From Goodfellowiella coeruleoviolacea (GTDB lineage: Bacteria; Actinomycetota; Actinomycetes; Mycobacteriales; Pseudonocardiaceae), in NCBI RefSeq assembly GCF_024171785.1, contig NZ_JAMTCK010000015.1, positions 182,766-246,765 on the forward strand: 64,000 bases of DNA, read 5' to 3'. The notes under the pieces were generated by a model. That model was not told the origin of the DNA. It did not search any database and saw nothing but the letters and a program-made list of their open reading frames with translations. Made by a program: the position numbers and the translations under genes. Positions 16,573-24,663 of the stretch are shown here, in pieces (position 1 is the first letter of the stretch; every line of letters begins with the position of its first letter).

Positions 16573-17733
16573 ATGCCGCTTCCGCCGCTCGTGGAACCCG
16601 CCGCGGAGCTGTCCAAGGAGGAGGTCGCGCGCTACAGCCGCCATCTGATCATCCCGGACGTCGGGATGGACGGGCAGAAGCGGCTGAAGAACGCCAAGGT
16701 GCTCGTGGTCGGCGCGGGCGGTCTCGGCAGCCCAGCCCTGCTGTACCTGGCCGCCGCGGGCGTTGGCACGCTGGGCATCGTCGAGTTCGACGTGGTCGAC
16801 GAGTCCAACCTGCAGCGCCAGGTCATCCACGGCCAGTCCGACGTCGGCCGGCCCAAGGCGGAGTCCGCCAGGGACTCGATCGCCGAGATCAACCCGTTCG
16901 TCAAGGTCAACCTGCACCAGGTGCACCTGTCCTCGGAGAACGCGCTCGACGTGTTCCGGGACTACGACCTGATCCTGGACGGCACCGACAACTTCGCCAC
17001 CCGCTACCTGGTCAACGACGCCGCCGTGCTGCTGGGCAAGCCGTACGTGTGGGGTTCGATCTTCCGGTTCGAGGGCCAGGTCAGCGTGTTCTGGGAGGAG
17101 CACGGGCCGCAGTACCGCGACCTCTACCCGGAGCCCCCGCCCCCCGGGATGGTGCCCTCCTGCGCCGAGGGCGGCGTGCTCGGCGTGCTGTGCGCGTCGA
17201 TCGGCTCGATCATGGTCACCGAGGCGATCAAGCTGATCACCGGCATTGGTGAGCCGCTGCTCGGCCGGCTGATGGTCTACGACGCGCTGGAGATGACCTA
17301 CCGGACGATCAAGATCCGCAAGGACCCGGCCGGCGAGCCGATCAAGGAGCTGATCGACTACGACGCGTTCTGCGGTGTGGTGTCCGAGGACGCCCAGCAG
17401 GCCGCGGCCGGCCACACGATCACGCCGCTGGAACTCAAGCACAAGCAGGACGCCGGGGAGAACTTCCTGCTGGTGGACGTGCGCGAGCCGCACGAGTACG
17501 AGATCGTGCGCATCCCCGGCTCGGTGCTGATCCCCAAGGACCGCATCCTGTCCGGTGAGGCACTGGCCGAGCTGCCGCAGGACAAGCCGCTGGTGCTGCA
17601 CTGCAAGTCCGGGGCGCGCTCGGCCGAGGCGCTGGCCGCGCTGCACCGGGCCGGGTTCCGGGACGCGGTGCACGTGGGCGGTGGTGTGCTCGCCTGGGCC
17701 CGCGAGGTCGACCCCAGCCTGCCCACGTACTGA
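16573..17733 (+). CDS. moeZ: Adenylyltransferase/sulfurtransferase MoeZ
   Basis: A 386-residue two-domain protein. The N-terminal E1-like adenylyltransferase has VLVVGAGGLGSPALLYLAA (ATP loop) and GTDNFATRYLVNDA; SCAEGGVLGVLCASIGS carries the family cysteine. The C-terminal rhodanese domain has LVDVREPHEYE and active-site Cys in LHCKSGARS. MoeZ activates and sulfurates small sulfur-carrier proteins for molybdopterin, thiamine or cysteine synthesis. It may therefore support the molybdopterin cofactor needed by the downstream nitrate reductase. ATG follows AAGGAGCAGGG. Confidence 0.95.
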   Translation: MPLPPLVEPAAELSKEEVARYSRHLIIPDVGMDGQKRLKNAKVLVVGAGGLGSPALLYLAAAGVGTLGIVEFDVVDESNLQRQVIHGQSDVGRPKAESARDSIAEINPFVKVNLHQVHLSSENALDVFRDYDLILDGTDNFATRYLVNDAAVLLGKPYVWGSIFRFEGQVSVFWEEHGPQYRDLYPEPPPPGMVPSCAEGGVLGVLCASIGSIMVTEAIKLITGIGEPLLGRLMVYDALEMTYRTIKIRKDPAGEPIKELIDYDAFCGVVSEDAQQAAAGHTITPLELKHKQDAGENFLLVDVREPHEYEIVRIPGSVLIPKDRILSGEALAELPQDKPLVLHCKSGARSAEALAALHRAGFRDAVHVGGGVLAWAREVDPSLPTY

Positions 17734-17774
17734 TCCCCGGCTGCTGATCCCCGGCCTGGTCACGCCCTGATCGC

Positions 17775-17806
17775 CGGCCCGCTCCTGGACGCCCGGGGGC
17801 GGGCCG
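17775..17806 (+). terminator. Hairpin terminator after moeZ
   Basis: CGGCCCGC (17775-17782) pairs with GCGGGCCG (17799-17806), an 8-base GC stem 42 bases after the moeZ stop. Confidence 0.5.
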
Positions 17807-17843
17807 CGGCGGGGTGGTGTCACCCGTTCGGGCCTGCGTGAAG

Positions 17844-17882
17844 TGTCAACTCGCGGGGTTTGCAAAGTCGACTCGCGGGGGG
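17844..17882. repeat. Intergenic direct repeat with CACTCGCGGGG-type core
   Basis: GTCAACTCGCGGGG and GTCGACTCGCGGGG occur 21 bases apart; a related ACAACTCGCGGGG lies at 2912-2924. This looks like a dispersed intergenic repeat of the kind found in related actinomycete genomes, which is my recollection rather than a search result. Confidence 0.4.
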
Positions 17883-18007
17883 TTGGGGTTGTCCTCCACC
17901 CGTGGCGGCGCTGGTCACGGTAGCGTGCCCGCTCGTGAGAGGCTGGTGCGCGCGATCTCGCCCTGACACTGATCGCGCGCGAAGACGCGGGCGAGTGAGG
18001 TGAGGGC

Positions 18008-18805
18008 GTGAGTGATGCTGCGGTGCCGCCCCCGGCGCATGTCCGGGCCGCGTTCGGGGCCAGGGCGGCCGAGCCCGAGCTGATCGACGGCGGGCCGGCC
18101 TGGCGGTGCGGTGACGTGGCGCTCAAGCCCGCCGGTAGTCCGGCCGAGGCCGCCTGGGTGGCCACCACGCTGGACACCCTGAACGTGCCCGACCTGCGTC
18201 TCGGCCGCCCGGTGCGGTCCACCGACGGGCGCTGGGTGGTGGGTGGCTGGGCGGCCATGAAGTACGTGTCCGGCCGCGCCGAGCCGAGGCACGACGAGGT
18301 GGTCGCCGTGTCCGTTCGGCTCCACCAGGCCACCGCCGACCTGCCCAGACCCCGGTTCCTGGCCGCCCGCACCGACGTGTTCGCGCTGGCCGACCGGTGC
18401 GCGTGGGGTGAGACCAGCGTGCCGCTCGACCACGACCGGGGTGGCCGGCTGTTCGACGTGCTGGCCGCCGCCCGCCGGCCCATCTCGCTGAAACCCCAGG
18501 TCGTGCACGGTGACCTGTTCGGCAACGTGCTGTTCTCCGGGTCGGCGCCGCCGGCCATCATCGACTTCGTGCCCTACTGGCGGCCGGCCGAGTGGGCCGC
18601 GGCCGTGATCGTGGTGGACGCGCTCGCCTGGGGCGGCGCCGACCAGGGCATCCTGCTGCGCTGGACGCACCTGCCCGAGTGGCCGCAGGCGCTGTTGCGG
18701 GCCCTGCTGTTCCGGCTCGCCGTGCACGCGCTGCACCCCAGTTCGACCGCGCAGTCCCTGCGCGGCCTGGACCGGGCGGCGCACCAGATCACCCGCCTCT
18801 TGTAA
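18008..18805 (+). CDS. TIGR02569 family protein, kinase-like (Rv3205c-like)
   Basis: A 265-residue protein of the actinobacterial TIGR02569 family, related to aminoglycoside phosphotransferase folds: VVHGDLFGNVLFSG carries the HGDxxxxN catalytic-loop pattern and IIDFVPYWRPAEW the metal-binding Asp. The substrate is unknown. GTG at 18008 follows GAGGTGAGG. In mycobacteria the gene lies between moeZ and an alkyltransferase-like gene; here that neighbour is about 27.7 kb away, after the inserted nitrate and accessory genes. Confidence 0.8.
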   Translation: MSDAAVPPPAHVRAAFGARAAEPELIDGGPAWRCGDVALKPAGSPAEAAWVATTLDTLNVPDLRLGRPVRSTDGRWVVGGWAAMKYVSGRAEPRHDEVVAVSVRLHQATADLPRPRFLAARTDVFALADRCAWGETSVPLDHDRGGRLFDVLAAARRPISLKPQVVHGDLFGNVLFSGSAPPAIIDFVPYWRPAEWAAAVIVVDALAWGGADQGILLRWTHLPEWPQALLRALLFRLAVHALHPSSTAQSLRGLDRAAHQITRLL

Positions 18806-19140
18806 GCCCCCGGAACGAAGTCGCGTCCAAGGTCACCCGGCCCGGCTGCCTCACGAGCAGCGGGAACCCGGTGGTGACCTGGGTCTTCGCCGTGCTTGGC
18901 GCGCCCGGTTCACCGCGGTGACACCGGCTCTGCGCAGGCAATTTCCCCTGTCCGCAACATGCGGCCACGCCGGGGTAACAGGGGCTTCATAGTGTCCGCC
19001 AATGTCGGCTGAACGAGTGGAATCGGCGGCGGTTGGGACCCCTTTGCCCGATCTGTGATGTATGCGCGCGGTGATTCAGGTCTCGATTCAGTAGCTGCCC
19101 GGAGTCAAGCGAGCACCCTTTGTCGCGAGGAGGTGATCAC
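18806..19140 (+). promoter_or_regulatory. Leader and promoter region of the nitrate operon
   Basis: 335 bases upstream of the nitrate reductase gene. CCCCTGT (18945-18951) and ACAGGGG (18978-18984) form an inverted repeat enclosing a small CCGCA/TGCGG stem; GATTCAG occurs twice near 19073-19090. A GTAAC at 18975 resembles half a GlnR site, but the second half is missing. GAGGAGGTGATCAC at 19127-19140 is a near-perfect match to the anti-Shine-Dalgarno. Confidence 0.45.
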
Positions 19141-21345
19141 GTGCTGACCGTGCCGGAGCCAGTGACCCGGCCGCGGCGAGAGCGGCGGGAGGCGGCGACA
19201 CACTGCCCCTACTGCGCACTCCAGTGCGGGATGGTCGTGACCGGTCCGGACGCGCGGGACCCGGACGCGCGGGGCAGCGACCGGGCAGACCTGGGATCCG
19301 AGCAGGTCAGCGCGGTGCGCGAGGCCAGCGTGCGGCCCAGGGAGTTCCCCACCAACCGGGGTGGGCTGTGCCAGAAGGGCTGGACGTCGGCGACGCTGCT
19401 GAACACCCCGGCCCGGCTCACCACGCCGCTGGTCCGCCGGCACCGCGACGAGCCGCTGCGGCCGGCCAGCTGGGCGCAGGCACTGGACCTGGTCGCCGAG
19501 CGGCTGCGCGGCATCCAGGCCGCGCACGGCGCGGACGCGGTCGCCGTGTTCGGCGGGGGCGGGCTGACCAACGAGAAGGCCTACCTGCTCGGCAAGTTCG
19601 CGCGGGTGGCGCTGGGCACCGCGCAGATCGACTACAACGGCCGGTTCTGCATGTCCTCGGCGGCCGCCGCCGGTACCCGGGCGTTCGGCCTGGACCGGGG
19701 CCTGCCGTTCCCGGTCACCGACCTGGACACCGCGGACGCCGTGCTGCTGGCCGGGGCCAACGTGGCCGAGACCATGCCCCCGTTCACCCAGCACCTGCGG
19801 CACGCCGCGGACGCGGGCGGGCTGATCGTGGTGGACCCGCGCCGCACGCCCACCGCGGAACTGGCCGCGCTGCACCTGCGGCCGGCACCCGGCACCGACC
19901 TGGCGCTGGCCCTGGGCCTGCTGCACGTGGCCGTGGCCGAGGGGTACCTGGCCGAGGACTACCTGGCCGAGCGCACCACCGGGTTCACCTCGGCCTGGCA
20001 GGTCGCGGCGAACTGGTGGCCGGAGCGCACCGAGCGGGTGACCGGGGTGGCAGCGGCCGACCAGCGGCGGGCCGTGCGCCTGCTGGCCGAGGCCGGCAGC
20101 GCCTACCTGCTCACCGGGCGCGGCACCGAACAGCACGCCAGCGGCGCGGACACCGTGTCCGGCTGGATCAACCTGGCGCTGGCCCTGGGCCTGCCCGGCC
20201 GGGTCGGTTCCGGGTTCGGCTGCCTCACCGGCCAGGGCAACGGCCAGGGCGGCCGGGAGCACGGGCAGAAGGCCGACCAGCTGCCCGGCTACCGCCGGAT
20301 CGACGACCCGGCGGCCCGCGCGCACGTGTCCTCGGTGTGGGGCGTGCCCGCCGAGTCGCTGCCCGGCCCGGGGCGCTCGGCCGTGGAGCTGCTGGACGCG
20401 CTCGGCCAGCCGAACGGGCCGCGCGCCCTGCTGGTGTTCGGGTCCAACGTGCTGGTGTCCGCGCCGCACGCCGGCCGGGTGGCCGACCGGCTGGCCGCGC
20501 TGGACCTGCTGGTCGTGGCCGACTTCGTGCTGTCGGACACCGCGGCGACCGCCGACGTGGTCCTGCCGGTCACCCAGTGGGCCGAGGAGGACGGCACGCT
20601 GACCAACCTGGAGGGCCGGGTGCTGCTGCGGCAGCGCGCCATCACCCCGCCCGAGGGCGCGCGCAGCGACCTGGACGTGCTGCACGGCCTGGCCACCCGG
20701 CTGGGCCAGCCGGCCGAGCGGTTCCCCACCGACCCGGAGACGGTGTTCACCGAGCTGCGCCGCGCCTCGGCCGGCGGGCCCGCCGACTACTCCGGCGTCA
20801 CCTACCAGCGGCTGCGCGCCGGGGAGGCACTGCACTGGCCGGTGCCCGAGGCCGACCACCCCGGTACGCCCCGGATGTTCCTGGACCGCTTCGCCCACGC
20901 CGACGGCCGCGCGCGGTTCGTGGCCGTGGACCACCGGGGGCCGGCCGAGCGGCCCGACGCGGACTACCCGCTGCTGGCCACCACCGGCCGGGTGCTCCAG
21001 CACTACCAGTCCGGCGCGCAGACCCGGCTGGTGCCCGAACTCGTCGAGGCCGCGCCCGAGGCGCACGTGGAGGTGCACCCGGACACCGCGGCCAGGGCCG
21101 GCCTGGTCGACGGCGACCTCGCCGTGGTGGCCTCCCGGCGCGGGCAGACCGAGGCCCGGGTGCGGTGCGTCGCCAGCATCCGCCCGGACGTGGTGTTCCT
21201 CCCGTTCCACTTTCCCGCAGCGCAGCGGGCGAACCTGCTCACCAATCCGGCGCTCGACCCGACCAGCCGGATGCCCGAGTTCAAGGTCTGCGCGGTGCGG
21301 CTCACCCCGGCTTCCGCGCCGACCGTGCCGAAAGGAAGCGGTTGA
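19141..21345 (+). CDS. nasA: Assimilatory nitrate reductase, molybdopterin catalytic subunit
   Basis: A 734-residue molybdopterin oxidoreductase that reduces nitrate to nitrite in the cytoplasm. The N-terminal [4Fe-4S] site is HCPYCALQCG with a last cysteine in GGLCQKGWTS. DYNGRFCMSSAAAAGTRAFG contains the candidate Mo-ligand cysteine, and GCLTGQGNGQGGREHGQKAD and FGSNVLVSAPHAGRV are MGD-binding segments. A C-terminal dinucleotide-binding domain starts near LLATTGRVLQHYQSGAQT. GTG at 19141 is fixed by an excellent Shine-Dalgarno. Its stop overlaps the next start (TGATG). It is the first gene of a seven-gene operon, parallel to the nasACKBDEF order I recall for Amycolatopsis. Confidence 0.92.
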   Translation: MLTVPEPVTRPRRERREAATHCPYCALQCGMVVTGPDARDPDARGSDRADLGSEQVSAVREASVRPREFPTNRGGLCQKGWTSATLLNTPARLTTPLVRRHRDEPLRPASWAQALDLVAERLRGIQAAHGADAVAVFGGGGLTNEKAYLLGKFARVALGTAQIDYNGRFCMSSAAAAGTRAFGLDRGLPFPVTDLDTADAVLLAGANVAETMPPFTQHLRHAADAGGLIVVDPRRTPTAELAALHLRPAPGTDLALALGLLHVAVAEGYLAEDYLAERTTGFTSAWQVAANWWPERTERVTGVAAADQRRAVRLLAEAGSAYLLTGRGTEQHASGADTVSGWINLALALGLPGRVGSGFGCLTGQGNGQGGREHGQKADQLPGYRRIDDPAARAHVSSVWGVPAESLPGPGRSAVELLDALGQPNGPRALLVFGSNVLVSAPHAGRVADRLAALDLLVVADFVLSDTAATADVVLPVTQWAEEDGTLTNLEGRVLLRQRAITPPEGARSDLDVLHGLATRLGQPAERFPTDPETVFTELRRASAGGPADYSGVTYQRLRAGEALHWPVPEADHPGTPRMFLDRFAHADGRARFVAVDHRGPAERPDADYPLLATTGRVLQHYQSGAQTRLVPELVEAAPEAHVEVHPDTAARAGLVDGDLAVVASRRGQTEARVRCVASIRPDVVFLPFHFPAAQRANLLTNPALDPTSRMPEFKVCAVRLTPASAPTVPKGSG

Positions 21346-22949
21346 TGACTCGGACCGCGGAAGTTCTCCCGCCCCCCACCACGACCGGTGCCCTCCGGGT
21401 GGTCGTCGTCGGCTACGGCATGGCCGGCGCGCGCCTGGCCGAGCAGATCCGCGCGCGCGACCCGCACGCGCACCGGGTGCACCTGACCGTGGTCGGCGCG
21501 GAACCCCACGCCGCCTACAACCGGGTGCTGCTGTCCAACGTGCTCGCCGGCACCATGAGCGAGTGGGCGGTGCGCCTGCACGACGACGGCTGGGCCGCCG
21601 ACCACCACGTTGACCTGCGCACCGGGCTGGCCGTCACCGGCATCGACCGGGCCGCCCGCACGGTCGGCCTGGCCGACGGCAGCAGCGTCGGCTACGACGC
21701 GCTGGTGCTGGCCACCGGCAGCCGCGCCTGGCTGCCGCCGATCGAGGGGCTGTGCACCGAGGACGGCGGCCTCCAGCCGGGCGTGGCCGTGTTCCGCACG
21801 CTGGACGACTGCGCCCGGATCACCGCGGCGACCGGGATCGGCGGGCGGGTGGCCGTGCTCGGCGGCGGCCTGCTCGGGCTGGAGGCCGCGCGCGGCCTGG
21901 CCGGCCGGGGCCGGCGGGTGACCGTGGTGCACCCGATGGGCCACGTGATGGAACGCCAGTTGGACGCGGGTGCCGGCCGGGTGCTGGCCAAGGTGTTGAG
22001 CAGCCACGGCGTGGAGTTCCGGCTGGGCGTGGGCGCGGCCAGGCACGTGCCCGGCGTCGGCCTGGAGCTGGCGGACGGCAGCACGGTGCCGGCCGAGCTG
22101 GTGGTGGTCTCCGCCGGGGTGCGGGCCGAGACCGGGCTGGCCGTGGCCGCCGGCCTGGCCGTGGACCGCGGCATCGTGGTGGACGACCGGCTGCGCACCA
22201 GCGACCCCAACGTGTACGCGATCGGCGACTGCGCCCAGCACCCGGGCACGGTCAGCGGCCTGGTGCAGCCGGCGTGGGAGCAGGCCGAGGTGGTGGCCGA
22301 CCTGCTCACCGAGGCCGCGCCGGACGCCGGCTACCGGGGCACCTCCGTGGTCACCCGGCTCAAGGCGCGGGACATCGACCTGGCCGCGCTGGGCGAGGTG
22401 CACGTGGACGTGGACGCGCCCGACGCCGAGGTGCTGTGCTTGCAGGACCCGGCGCGCGGCCGGTACGCCAAGCTCGTGCTGCGCGAGGACCGGGTGGCCG
22501 GCGCGATCATGCTGGGCGTGCCGGACGCGGCCGCCACCGTCACCCACCTCTACGACCGGGGCCTGCCCGCCCCGGCGGACCGGCTGGCGCTGCTGCTGGG
22601 CGGTGCCCTGCCGGCGGCCGGCGGTGCCGCGGCCAGTGCCGGTGACCTGCCGGCCAGCGCGGTGATCTGCCGGTGCAACACGGTCAGCAAGGGCCGGCTG
22701 GTGAGCGCGTGGCGCGAGGGCGCGCGCACGGCCGACGCGCTGGCCACGGCCACCCGGGCGACCACCGGCTGCGGTGGCTGCCGGGACGCGGTGTGCGGGC
22801 TGGTCGACTGGCTGAGCGCGCAGGAGTCCCCGGACCAGCCCGCGCCGGCCGGCGGCCCGGAGAGCCCGGAGAGCCCGGGGGTGCCGGCGGGCGAGAGCGA
22901 CGAGAGCGACGAGAGCAGCCAGCAGAACCCGGTGCCGGTGCTGGCCTGA
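21345..22949 (+). CDS. FAD-dependent oxidoreductase with BFD-type [2Fe-2S] domain (nitrate reductase electron-transfer subunit)
   Basis: A 534-residue pyridine-nucleotide-dependent flavoprotein. The FAD site VVVVGYGMAGARLAEQI is at the N-terminus, NAD(P) binding at VAVLGGGLLGLEAARGLAG, and VYAIGDCAQH is the late FAD motif. A C-terminal BFD-like domain has ICRCNTVSKGRL and TGCGGCRDAVCG, ligands for [2Fe-2S]. It probably passes electrons from NAD(P)H to the nitrate reductase. The architecture equals the N-terminal half of NirB. A 40-residue acidic/proline tail ends the protein. It overlaps the preceding gene by one base. Confidence 0.88.
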   Translation: MTRTAEVLPPPTTTGALRVVVVGYGMAGARLAEQIRARDPHAHRVHLTVVGAEPHAAYNRVLLSNVLAGTMSEWAVRLHDDGWAADHHVDLRTGLAVTGIDRAARTVGLADGSSVGYDALVLATGSRAWLPPIEGLCTEDGGLQPGVAVFRTLDDCARITAATGIGGRVAVLGGGLLGLEAARGLAGRGRRVTVVHPMGHVMERQLDAGAGRVLAKVLSSHGVEFRLGVGAARHVPGVGLELADGSTVPAELVVVSAGVRAETGLAVAAGLAVDRGIVVDDRLRTSDPNVYAIGDCAQHPGTVSGLVQPAWEQAEVVADLLTEAAPDAGYRGTSVVTRLKARDIDLAALGEVHVDVDAPDAEVLCLQDPARGRYAKLVLREDRVAGAIMLGVPDAAATVTHLYDRGLPAPADRLALLLGGALPAAGGAAASAGDLPASAVICRCNTVSKGRLVSAWREGARTADALATATRATTGCGGCRDAVCGLVDWLSAQESPDQPAPAGGPESPESPGVPAGESDESDESSQQNPVPVLA

Positions 22950-23069
22950 GCGTGACCCCCGTGTGCGCGCGGGGCCGTTCTACCCCGCGGCGGACGCGGG
23001 CCGTGGCGCGGAACAAGGGCGTTCCTGTGGCCCGACAACCACCTGGAACAACGTGCCGAGGAGGCGCCA

Positions 23070-24458
23070 GTGAGCACGGCGGTAGCGGAGGAGGCCGGCG
23101 GCGGCCGGGCAGTGGCCCGGCGCGGGCGGTGGATCGAGCACTGGGACCCGGAGGACCCGGAGTTCTGGGCCCGCACCGGCGCCCGGATCGCCCGGCGCAA
23201 CCTGGTCTTCTCCATCCTGGCCGAGCACATCGGGTTCTCCATCTGGAGCCTGTGGTCGGTGATGGTGCTGTTCATGGGCCCGGAGTACGGGTTGACCGCG
23301 GCGGACAAGTTCCTGCTGGTGTCCACGCCCACGGTGGTCGGCGCGGTGCTGCGGCTGCCCTACACGCTGGCGGTGAGCCGGTTCGGCGGGCGCAACTGGA
23401 CGGTGTTCAGCGCGGCCCTGCTGCTGGTGCCCGCCGCGCTGGCCGCGCTGGTCATCCAGCCGGGCACGTCACTGGGCACGTTCGTGCTGGTGGCGGCGGT
23501 GGCCGGGGTGGGAGGCGGCAACTTCGCCTCGTCCATGACCAACATCAACATGTTCTTCCCGGAGCACCGCAAGGGCTGGGCGCTGGGCCTGAACGCGGGC
23601 GGCGGCAACCTGGGCGTGGCCGTGGTGCAGCTGGTCGGCCTGCTGGTGCTGGGCACGGCCGGCGCGGCAACACCCCGCCTGGTGCTGTGGGTCTACCTGC
23701 CGCTGATCGTGGTGGCCGCGCTGTGCTCGGTGTTCTTCATGGACAACCTGGCCACCGGCCGCAGCGACACCAGGGCCATGCGCGAGGTGGTCCGCGACCC
23801 GCACTGCTGGGTGATGTCGTTCCTCTACATCGGCACGTTCGGCTCGTTCATCGGCTACGGGTTCGCCTTCGGCCTGGTGTTGCAGACCCAGTTCGGCCGC
23901 ACCCCGTTGCAGGCCGCGGCGTTGACGTTCCTGGGGCCGCTGCTGGGTTCGGTGTCCCGGCCGCTGGGCGGCTGGCTGTCCGACCGGCTCGGCGGCGCCC
24001 GGGTCACCCTGGCCACGTTCGCGCTGATGGCGCTGGGCACGGTGGGCGCGATCGTGGCGTCCTCGGCCGACTCGCTGGCCGTGTTCGTGGCCTGCTTCGT
24101 GGCGCTGTTCGTGTTCTCCGGGGTGGGCAACGGGTCCACCTACAAGATGATTCCCGCGATCTTCCAGGACAAGGCGGCCGCGGCCGTGGCGGCGGGCCAG
24201 GACCGCGCCGAGGCCGTGGCGCGGGCGCGGCGGCTGTCCGGCGCGGTGATCGGCATCGCCGGCGCGGTCGGCGCGCTCGGCGGGCTGTTCATCAACCTGG
24301 CGTTCCGGTCCTCGTTCGCCACGGCGAGCAGCGGGGTGCCGGCGTTCGTCGGATTCCTGGTGTTCTACGCGGTCTGCTTCGCGCTGACCTGGGCGGTGTA
24401 CCTGCGGTCGGCACCGGCCGGGACGGGAGCGGCCAGGCTGGCCGGCGCGGGCGGCTGA
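23070..24458 (+). CDS. narK: NarK-type nitrate/nitrite transporter (MFS, NNP family)
   Basis: A 462-residue major facilitator with about 12 hydrophobic helices. The nitrate-signature segments are present: GVGGGNFASSMTNINMFFPE and LGLNAGGGNLGVAVVQL in the first half, and FSGVGNGSTYKMIP in the second. An N-terminal RWIEHWDPEDPEFW precedes helix 1, as in actinobacterial NarK homologs. GTG at 23070 has GAGGAGG upstream. It lies 120 bases after the flavoprotein gene. The role is nitrate uptake feeding the two reductases. Confidence 0.92.
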   Translation: MSTAVAEEAGGGRAVARRGRWIEHWDPEDPEFWARTGARIARRNLVFSILAEHIGFSIWSLWSVMVLFMGPEYGLTAADKFLLVSTPTVVGAVLRLPYTLAVSRFGGRNWTVFSAALLLVPAALAALVIQPGTSLGTFVLVAAVAGVGGGNFASSMTNINMFFPEHRKGWALGLNAGGGNLGVAVVQLVGLLVLGTAGAATPRLVLWVYLPLIVVAALCSVFFMDNLATGRSDTRAMREVVRDPHCWVMSFLYIGTFGSFIGYGFAFGLVLQTQFGRTPLQAAALTFLGPLLGSVSRPLGGWLSDRLGGARVTLATFALMALGTVGAIVASSADSLAVFVACFVALFVFSGVGNGSTYKMIPAIFQDKAAAAVAAGQDRAEAVARARRLSGAVIGIAGAVGALGGLFINLAFRSSFATASSGVPAFVGFLVFYAVCFALTWAVYLRSAPAGTGAARLAGAGG

Positions 24459-24517
24459 CCGGCCAGTGCGGCGGGAAAACCATCCGCACAGGTTCTGACC
24501 TGCGCAGAGAGCATCCT

Positions 24518-24533
24518 GTTACGTCCGCGCAAC
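24518..24533 (+). promoter_or_regulatory. Candidate GlnR box upstream of nirB
   Basis: GTTAC-n6-GCAAC matches the actinobacterial GlnR consensus gTnAC-n6-GaAAC at nine of ten defined positions. It lies about 130 bases upstream of nirB in a 205-base gap, suggesting an internal nitrogen-controlled promoter. Confidence 0.5.
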
Positions 24534-24663
24534 GCGATCGACCCGGCTCGGACACGGCCGCTGGTGAGCATGAAACACACGCTCGGCAGGAACGTCAACG
24601 GTGAACGCGGCCGACGCCGGGGACCGGAACACTCCCTCAGATCAACGATCAGGAGGATTGCCG

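Noticed and set aside
18975-18990. Possible GlnR box before the nitrate reductase gene (GTAAC-n6-TTCAT)
   Set aside because: The second half-site does not match GaAAC, so it is not called.
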